A DNA stretch of 64,000 nt from Bhargavaea beijingensis. GTDB taxonomy: Bacteria; Bacillota; Bacilli; Bacillales_A; Planococcaceae. This document shows, in pieces, positions 59,052-64,000 of the stretch. The notes below the pieces were generated by a model that saw nothing but the letters and a program-made list of their open reading frames with translations, ran no database searches and was not told the DNA's origin. The stretch covers positions 186,001 to 250,000 of the forward strand of contig NZ_FNAR01000002.1 of the NCBI RefSeq assembly GCF_900101985.1, written 5' to 3'. Numbering within the stretch: position 1 is the first letter of the stretch; each line of letters begins with the position of its first letter. Made by a program: the position numbers and the translations under genes.

Positions 59052-60884
59052 GTGACTCATCCAAAACGTCTAATGCTGTTAGGGTTCATCGACTCCTGCA
59101 TTGTCTTTTTTTCAATTTATATCAGCTTCCTCATCCTGAATCCGAATATGAATGTGGTTCAGTCCAAGACGCTGCTGATCAGCGCACTAACCATCTTTAT
59201 TGCCCATCATCTGACCGCCGCTTTCTATGGTCTTTACAAAAAAGCTTGGGCGTACGCTTCGGTCGGAGAATTGAAAGCAATTTTTAAGGCGGTAACCATT
59301 TCGATTGCGGCCATTGCGGTTGTTCAGTTTATTGGACTCGGCCAGGTTTATGTACGGGCACTTGCAATCACTTGGATGCTACATATGCTTCTGATCGGCG
59401 GTTCCCGTTTTATGTGGAGAGTATACCGCGATTCCATTACGAAACGCTTGAAGCTCGGCGGAAGACGCACGATGGTCGTCGGCGCCGGACAGGCCGGTAC
59501 AATGGTCGTTCGTCAGATGAAGCAGAATCCTCAGAACGGCTTGATGCCAGTCCTGTTTGTTGATGATGACAAGACGAAGCAACACCTAGACATTTACGGG
59601 GTAAACGTTGCCGGCGGGGCAAAAGACATCCCCCGTCTCGTCAAAGCGCACAACATAGAGAACATCATCATCGCGATTCCATCCATGTCCAAGGCGGAGA
59701 TGGCGGAGCTCACCAAAGTCTGTGTCGAGACAGGCGCCAGAACTCAAACGATTCCACGGATTGAAGACGTTATGACCGGCAAGGTTTCTGTCAATGACAT
59801 CCGTGATGTAAAAATTGAAGATCTACTCGGGCGTGAAGAAGTGGCACTGGATATGAAAGCCATCGCGGACAAGCTCGAGAACAAAACGATTCTTGTCACG
59901 GGGGCAGGCGGATCCATCGGCTCTGAAATCTGTAGGCAGGTTATGAAGTTCAAGCCGGAAAAATTGCTGCTTCTTGGCCATGGCGAGAACTCAATCTATC
60001 TGATTGACCGCGAACTTCGTGGACTTAAGCAGTCCACAACTGAAATTGTTCCGATTATCGCAGATGTACAAGACCGGGAACGTATCTTTGATACAGTCGC
60101 CGAACACGCACCAGACGTGATCTATCACGCCGCGGCGCACAAACACGTTCCACTTATGGAAGCAAACCCATTTGAAGCTGTTAAAAACAACATCTTTGGT
60201 ACGAAAAATGTGGCAGAAGCTGCAGATACATTCGGAGTGGGCCACTTCGTCCTTGTCTCAACAGACAAAGCAGTCAACCCACCGAATGTCATGGGCGCAA
60301 CTAAGCGCTTTGCCGAGATGGTCGTCCAAAACTTAGCCAAGAACAGCAAAACGAAATTTGCAGCTGTCCGGTTCGGTAACGTTTTGGGTTCCCGGGGCTC
60401 TGTGGTCCCGCTCTTCAAAAAGCAGATTGCTGCAGGAGGACCAGTCACGGTTACAGACGAGCGTATGACCCGATACTTTATGACAATCCCGGAAGCATCC
60501 CGGCTTGTTATTCAGGCCGGCTCACTCGCCAATGGGGGAGAGGTATTCGTTCTGGATATGGGAGATCCCGTTAAGATTGTCGACCTTGCCAAGAACCTCA
60601 TCAACCTTTCAGGCTATGAGGTCGAAGATATCGGTATCACCTACTCAGGCATGCGACCGGGAGAGAAACTCTACGAGGAACTACTGGATCCATCTGAAAT
60701 CCAGAGAGAACAGATCTTCCCGAAAATTCATATCGGACGCGCTACGCCAATTGGCAGTTCGGAACAACAATACATTCTGGACAAACTGCTTGACATGAAA
60801 GAGGACGAACTGAAGAACACCTTGGTTTCCTTGGCTAATCGAAAAATTCCTGAATCACCTATTAAGGAATTTACTACAGCTTAA
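59052..60884 (+). CDS. membrane-bound nucleotide-sugar 4,6-dehydratase (CapD/PglF/EpsC type)
   Basis: 610 residues with four N-terminal membrane segments, a CoA-binding-like domain (MVVGAGQAGTMVVRQM) and a C-terminal SDR dehydratase domain with GAGGSIGSEICRQ, YHAAAHKHVPLME and STDKAVNPPNVMGATKR. The catalytic Tyr of many SDRs is replaced by Met in this subfamily, as in PglF. It converts UDP-GlcNAc to a 4-keto-6-deoxy sugar. The start is GTG 59052 after AAAGGAG. With the aminotransferase and acetyltransferase downstream it suggests a diacetylbacillosamine- or fucosamine-like sugar. Confidence 0.93.
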   Translation: MTHPKRLMLLGFIDSCIVFFSIYISFLILNPNMNVVQSKTLLISALTIFIAHHLTAAFYGLYKKAWAYASVGELKAIFKAVTISIAAIAVVQFIGLGQVYVRALAITWMLHMLLIGGSRFMWRVYRDSITKRLKLGGRRTMVVGAGQAGTMVVRQMKQNPQNGLMPVLFVDDDKTKQHLDIYGVNVAGGAKDIPRLVKAHNIENIIIAIPSMSKAEMAELTKVCVETGARTQTIPRIEDVMTGKVSVNDIRDVKIEDLLGREEVALDMKAIADKLENKTILVTGAGGSIGSEICRQVMKFKPEKLLLLGHGENSIYLIDRELRGLKQSTTEIVPIIADVQDRERIFDTVAEHAPDVIYHAAAHKHVPLMEANPFEAVKNNIFGTKNVAEAADTFGVGHFVLVSTDKAVNPPNVMGATKRFAEMVVQNLAKNSKTKFAAVRFGNVLGSRGSVVPLFKKQIAAGGPVTVTDERMTRYFMTIPEASRLVIQAGSLANGGEVFVLDMGDPVKIVDLAKNLINLSGYEVEDIGITYSGMRPGEKLYEELLDPSEIQREQIFPKIHIGRATPIGSSEQQYILDKLLDMKEDELKNTLVSLANRKIPESPIKEFTTA

Positions 60885-60987
60885 TAATAACTTGTTACAT
60901 TTTATATACAGAGCGGTGTGATTAGCAAAAACATCGCACCGCACTGTTCATTATTAAGTGAACAGAAATGGGAGAGAGGGAACTGAT

Positions 60988-62205
60988 ATGAGCAGAACGG
61001 ATAATAAAGTAATTCCATTCTCACCTCCTGATATTACTCAAGAGGAAATTGCTGAAGTTATAAAGGCACTAGAATCAGGATGGATTACAACGGGTCCGAG
61101 AACAAAAGAATTTGAACGCAAAATCGCTGAGTATGTAGGCGTTAATCGCGCAGTTTGCCTTAATTCAGCAACTGCAGCTATGGAAATGACATTACGTATC
61201 TTGGGGGTTGGGCCCGGGGATGAAGTCATTACAACGGCTTATACTTATACTGCTTCTGCATCAGTAGTTTCGCATGTAGGTGCAAAGTTAATACTGGTAG
61301 ATACAGCAAAAGACTCTTATGAGATGGATTACAACAAACTCAGAGAAGCTATTACGGAGAAAACAAAGGTTATTATTCCTGTGGATATCGCAGGGAGAAT
61401 GTGTGACTACGCAGCGATTTACCGTGCGGTTGAAGACAAAAAAGAAATATATCAAGCGAAAAACGATATACAAAAACAATTTGATCGCGTCATTGTAATG
61501 GCTGATGCAGCTCATGCACTAGGAGCTGAAAGAAGTGGAAAAAAGTGCGGACAAGTTGCAGACTTCACTTGCTACTCGTTTCACGCGGTGAAAAACTTGA
61601 CGACCGCAGAAGGTGGAGCTGTTGTTTGGCGAAATGATCGGGGACTCGATGACGATTGGATTTATCAACAATATATGTTGTATAGCTTACATGGTCAATC
61701 AAAGGACGCCTTGGCAAAAACGCAAAAGGGAGCATGGGAATACGACATTATCTTCCCGGCTTATAAGTGTAATATGACCGATATCACAGCAGCGATTGGA
61801 CTAGTTCAACTTCGAAGGTATGATGACTTGCTCAAGAAGAGAGAAGAATTGATTGAGCGGTACAATGAGGGGCTTTTAGAAATCAAAATCGATTCCCTGC
61901 TCCATTACAGTGACAACTATACATCTTCAGGCCACCTTTACTTTGTAAGGGTGCCAGGGATTAAAGAGAAACAGCGAAATGAAATCATTGTTCAAATGGC
62001 TGAAGCTGGAATCTCGTGCAATGTTCACTATAAGCCACTTCCGATGTTAACTGCATATCAAAGATTAGGCTTTGACATTGATGAATACCCAAACGCATTC
62101 CGACAATATGAAAATGAGATAACATTACCGTTAAACACTTTAATGACTACTAGTGACGTTGACTATGTTACCCAGAAATTTAAAGCAATAATTAATGCTT
62201 TGTGA
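60988..62205 (+). CDS. DegT/DnrJ/EryC1/StrS family PLP aminotransferase
   Basis: 405-residue sugar aminotransferase. The PLP lysine lies in SFHAVKNLTTAEGG, and LNSATAAMEMTLR, TAYTYTASASVV and MADAAHALGAERSGKKCG are family patterns. It should aminate the 4-keto sugar made by the preceding dehydratase. ATG 60988 follows GGGAGAGAGGG. From here on the DNA is visibly AT-richer and uses more A/T-ending codons than the upstream operon, suggesting acquired DNA. Confidence 0.92.
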   Translation: MSRTDNKVIPFSPPDITQEEIAEVIKALESGWITTGPRTKEFERKIAEYVGVNRAVCLNSATAAMEMTLRILGVGPGDEVITTAYTYTASASVVSHVGAKLILVDTAKDSYEMDYNKLREAITEKTKVIIPVDIAGRMCDYAAIYRAVEDKKEIYQAKNDIQKQFDRVIVMADAAHALGAERSGKKCGQVADFTCYSFHAVKNLTTAEGGAVVWRNDRGLDDDWIYQQYMLYSLHGQSKDALAKTQKGAWEYDIIFPAYKCNMTDITAAIGLVQLRRYDDLLKKREELIERYNEGLLEIKIDSLLHYSDNYTSSGHLYFVRVPGIKEKQRNEIIVQMAEAGISCNVHYKPLPMLTAYQRLGFDIDEYPNAFRQYENEITLPLNTLMTTSDVDYVTQKFKAIINAL

Positions 62206-62217
62206 GGTGCATAGTTA

Positions 62218-62826
62218 ATGTATAAGTCTGTTATAAAACGAATTCTAGACATAGTAGTTGCAATTGTAGCGTTACCATTTTTCTTGATTGTATTAGCTGT
62301 GATTGGTGCACTGATATACCTCCAAGATAAGGGGCCGATATTTTATAATGCTCAGAGATTGGGGCGCAACGGTAAAGTTTTTAAAATGTACAAGTTTCGT
62401 TCTATGAAGGTAAACGCTCCTGATTTGAGGAATGAAGATGGATCCACTTTCAATGCAGAAGATGATCCAAGACTAACTAAGATTGGTAAGTTCATAAGGA
62501 AGACTAGTTTGGATGAAACTCCCCAACTTTTAAATGTTTTGAAGGGGGATATGAGCATTATAGGACCTAGACCAGACTTGCCGGAACACCTTAAGTTGTA
62601 CGAAGGGGACGAGTCGAGAAAGTTAGAGGTTCGACCAGGACTTACAGGATATAATCAAGCTTATTTCCGCAATACAATTCCTTGGAAGCAACGTATTAAA
62701 AACGATATTTATTATATAGATCATCTGAGTTTTCTATTCGATGTCCGTATTTTTATTAGAACTGTCTTCTCTATTCTTAAAAGAGAATCTGTTTTTATTG
62801 AAACCTCCGAAGAGGAGAAAAAATAA
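62218..62826 (+). CDS. undecaprenyl-phosphate sugar-1-phosphate transferase (PglC/EpsL type)
   Basis: Initiating phosphoglycosyl transferase of 202 residues. It has one membrane-inserted helix (IVAIVALPFFLIVLAVIGALI) and the catalytic core AQRLGRNGKVFKMYKFRSMK ... DETPQLLNVLKGDMSIIGPRPDLP. It loads the first sugar phosphate onto undecaprenyl phosphate at the membrane. The short, single-domain form matches the bacillosamine-type enzymes. Confidence 0.93.
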   Translation: MYKSVIKRILDIVVAIVALPFFLIVLAVIGALIYLQDKGPIFYNAQRLGRNGKVFKMYKFRSMKVNAPDLRNEDGSTFNAEDDPRLTKIGKFIRKTSLDETPQLLNVLKGDMSIIGPRPDLPEHLKLYEGDESRKLEVRPGLTGYNQAYFRNTIPWKQRIKNDIYYIDHLSFLFDVRIFIRTVFSILKRESVFIETSEEEKK

Positions 62827-62845
62827 CTGGGAAGAGGTTTATCTT

Positions 62846-63574
62846 TTGGAGTCGCCTTATAAAATTCAGAAGCTTGACTGGGATACATCCTTTTTTGGAA
62901 TTAGTTGTGCAAAAGTAATTCTAAGCGAGCCAGTTCAAAAAAGTGACTGGAAACAAATAAAGCATGAAATCAACAACTATGATTTTGTTTCTATTGTCAA
63001 TGAAAATTCCGAGCCATTAAATGCTCAGTACATAGGACAAGAAACAAATGCGTTTCTATCGGATGTTAATATTCAATTTGAGAAAAAAACAGCATTTGAG
63101 CAGCCGTCAAAGGAATCTAATAGTATAGTGATTTCTTCCATGATGGAAGAAAATGATGAAATACTTAAACTTTCGGATTTCGGATTTTCGAAGTTCGTAG
63201 AAGATCCAGGCCTTAGGAGCAGGGGGGGAGATCAAGTCTATTATGAATGGCTTCGTAATGCCTTTAATCGTCAAGATAAGTTTTTTGCAGTAGATTATGA
63301 TGAGAAAAAGTCAGTAAACGGTTATTTGCTCTACTCAATTAATAATAGGAAATGTGTCATTGAGTTAATTGCAGTTTCACGAGATAAAGGAGCAAAGGGC
63401 GTTGGGACAAGGCTTTTTAAAGCTTTGGAAAATTGGTTGTTAAACAAAGGGATTGAGGTAATAAAAGTTGGAACACAACTAAGGAATATTGGCGCTATAA
63501 ACTTCTATCAAAAGATGGGATGTAAACAGGTGGCTAGCCATCAAATTTATCATAATTGGAATATCAATCCTTGA
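62846..63574 (+). CDS. GNAT family N-acetyltransferase
   Basis: About 242 residues. The C-terminal GNAT fold has the acetyl-CoA loop (VSRDKGAKGVGTRLFKALENW) and LRNIGAINFYQKMGC. The N-terminal extension (ESPYKIQKLDWDTSFFG) resembles WecD-like sugar N-acetyltransferases. GAAGAGG points to the TTG at 62846; the longer frame from 62741 overlaps the transferase gene and has no signal. It probably acetylates the amino sugar made by the preceding enzymes. Confidence 0.82.
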   Translation: MESPYKIQKLDWDTSFFGISCAKVILSEPVQKSDWKQIKHEINNYDFVSIVNENSEPLNAQYIGQETNAFLSDVNIQFEKKTAFEQPSKESNSIVISSMMEENDEILKLSDFGFSKFVEDPGLRSRGGDQVYYEWLRNAFNRQDKFFAVDYDEKKSVNGYLLYSINNRKCVIELIAVSRDKGAKGVGTRLFKALENWLLNKGIEVIKVGTQLRNIGAINFYQKMGCKQVASHQIYHNWNINP

Positions 63575-63596
63575 ATATAAAAGGAGTTATTAAATC

Positions 63597-64000
63597 GTGA
63601 AAGTGCTCTATATCGCCACATCATTTCCAGAGCCGCAAAAAGGAGCTACAATCTATACGGATTTGGCAGAGGCACTTCATGGAGCTGGGCATGAGATAAC
63701 GGTTGTTGTTTCGGAACAGAAAAGGAACAAAGAAAAAACAGAACTCGGTAATGAACGAGGGTTTGAAGTTTTAAGAGTTGTAACAGGAAACTATTATGAT
63801 GTCAGCCTTATTGAAAAAGGAATCACTTCCTTAAGGATGCCTTTAGTTATGAAGAAAGAAATGAAGCGGCATCTCCAGAATAGAAAATTTGACTTCATCC
63901 TATTTGAATCTCCTCCAGTTACAAATGCTAGTTTAGTTGCCTGGGCTAAGCGACATTTCAACTGCCCTGCGTATTTAATGTTAAAGGATATTTTCCCCCA
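63597..64000 (+). CDS. glycosyltransferase family 4-like protein (3'-partial at window edge)
   Basis: N-terminal 134 residues of a GT-B glycosyltransferase, beginning MKVLYIATSFPEPQKGATIY and continuing DLAEALHGAGHEITVVVSEQ, with DFILFESPPVTNASLVAWAK in the first Rossmann-like domain. The pattern resembles WbuB-type enzymes. GTG 63597 follows AAAGGAG. It would add the next sugar to the lipid-linked precursor. The rest lies beyond the window. Confidence 0.85.
   Translation, partial: MKVLYIATSFPEPQKGATIYTDLAEALHGAGHEITVVVSEQKRNKEKTELGNERGFEVLRVVTGNYYDVSLIEKGITSLRMPLVMKKEMKRHLQNRKFDFILFESPPVTNASLVAWAKRHFNCPAYLMLKDIFP

Noticed and set aside
1-64000. tRNA, rRNA, prophage or replication origin
   Set aside because: No cloverleaf, rRNA segment, phage structural gene, dnaA-box cluster or integrase was recognised on either strand.

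Overview
The window looks like a chromosome segment of a Gram-positive bacterium of the order Bacillales, perhaps a moderately high-GC member of the Planococcaceae (the family is inference only). The supporting signs are strong purine-rich ribosome binding sites with frequent TTG and GTG starts, a SAM-I riboswitch, a T-box leader, a YfiT-type bacillithiol transferase, LPxTG pilins with class C sortases, an LCP wall-ligase and a CapAB/YwqE-type polysaccharide locus. No rRNA or tRNA gene was seen.

Layout. (1) 0-4.7 kb, minus strand: a SAM-riboswitch methionine uptake operon, metN-metI-metQ-metQ plus an M20 hydrolase cut by the window edge. (2) 5.0-7.8 kb: a degenerate ABC domain fused to a LytTR DNA-binding domain, followed by an ABC-2 exporter. 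(3) 7.9-16.7 kb: a peptide / N-acyl amino acid scavenging cluster. It has an RpiR regulator and M20 deacylase divergent from a complete Opp/Dpp transporter and an N-succinylamino-acid racemase-like enolase-superfamily enzyme, with overlapping divergent promoters around a dyad. (4) 17-31.5 kb: mostly household genes, namely GDPD, BstA, a GntR regulator with methionine gamma-lyase, a NERD protein, glycerate kinase, a probable type I toxin-antitoxin locus, NhaC behind a tyrosine-type T-box, and an intracellular subtilisin with an endonuclease I. (5) 32.1-40.9 kb: an AT-richer island holding one complete LXG polymorphic DNase toxin with its PoNi-type immunity gene, then a string of promoter-distal orphan toxin ends and further immunity genes. 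(6) 41.8-44 kb: an SGNH hydrolase, a DUF2188 protein and an orphan response regulator without its phospho-acceptor. (7) 44.3-50.4 kb: a sortase-assembled pilus operon. (8) 50.9-53.2 kb: small proteins and a second NERD protein. (9) 53.4-64 kb: an LCP protein, an O-antigen ligase-like gene broken by a frameshift, and an exopolysaccharide operon whose distal part (from about 60.9 kb) is clearly AT-richer and probably acquired.

The most striking undescribed features are a superfamily of 21-bp-period intergenic repeats and their relation to the toxin island. Three word families (GTTTCGTCATTCG, GAGTGCTTCGAAA, GGTAACCACTCAC) all keep a 21-bp period. Read on one strand, all can be written as GARTG plus a family-specific word. 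The GTTTCGTCATTCG arrays are always two arms in opposite orientation with an identical 28-bp centre step. Mixed composite elements of about 300 bp occur twice on each side of the toxin-immunity island, in inverted orientation, so the island lies between roughly 0.6-kb inverted repeats. Inside the island, copied leader-terminator blocks and recurrent junction sequences record repeated recombination among toxin and immunity modules.
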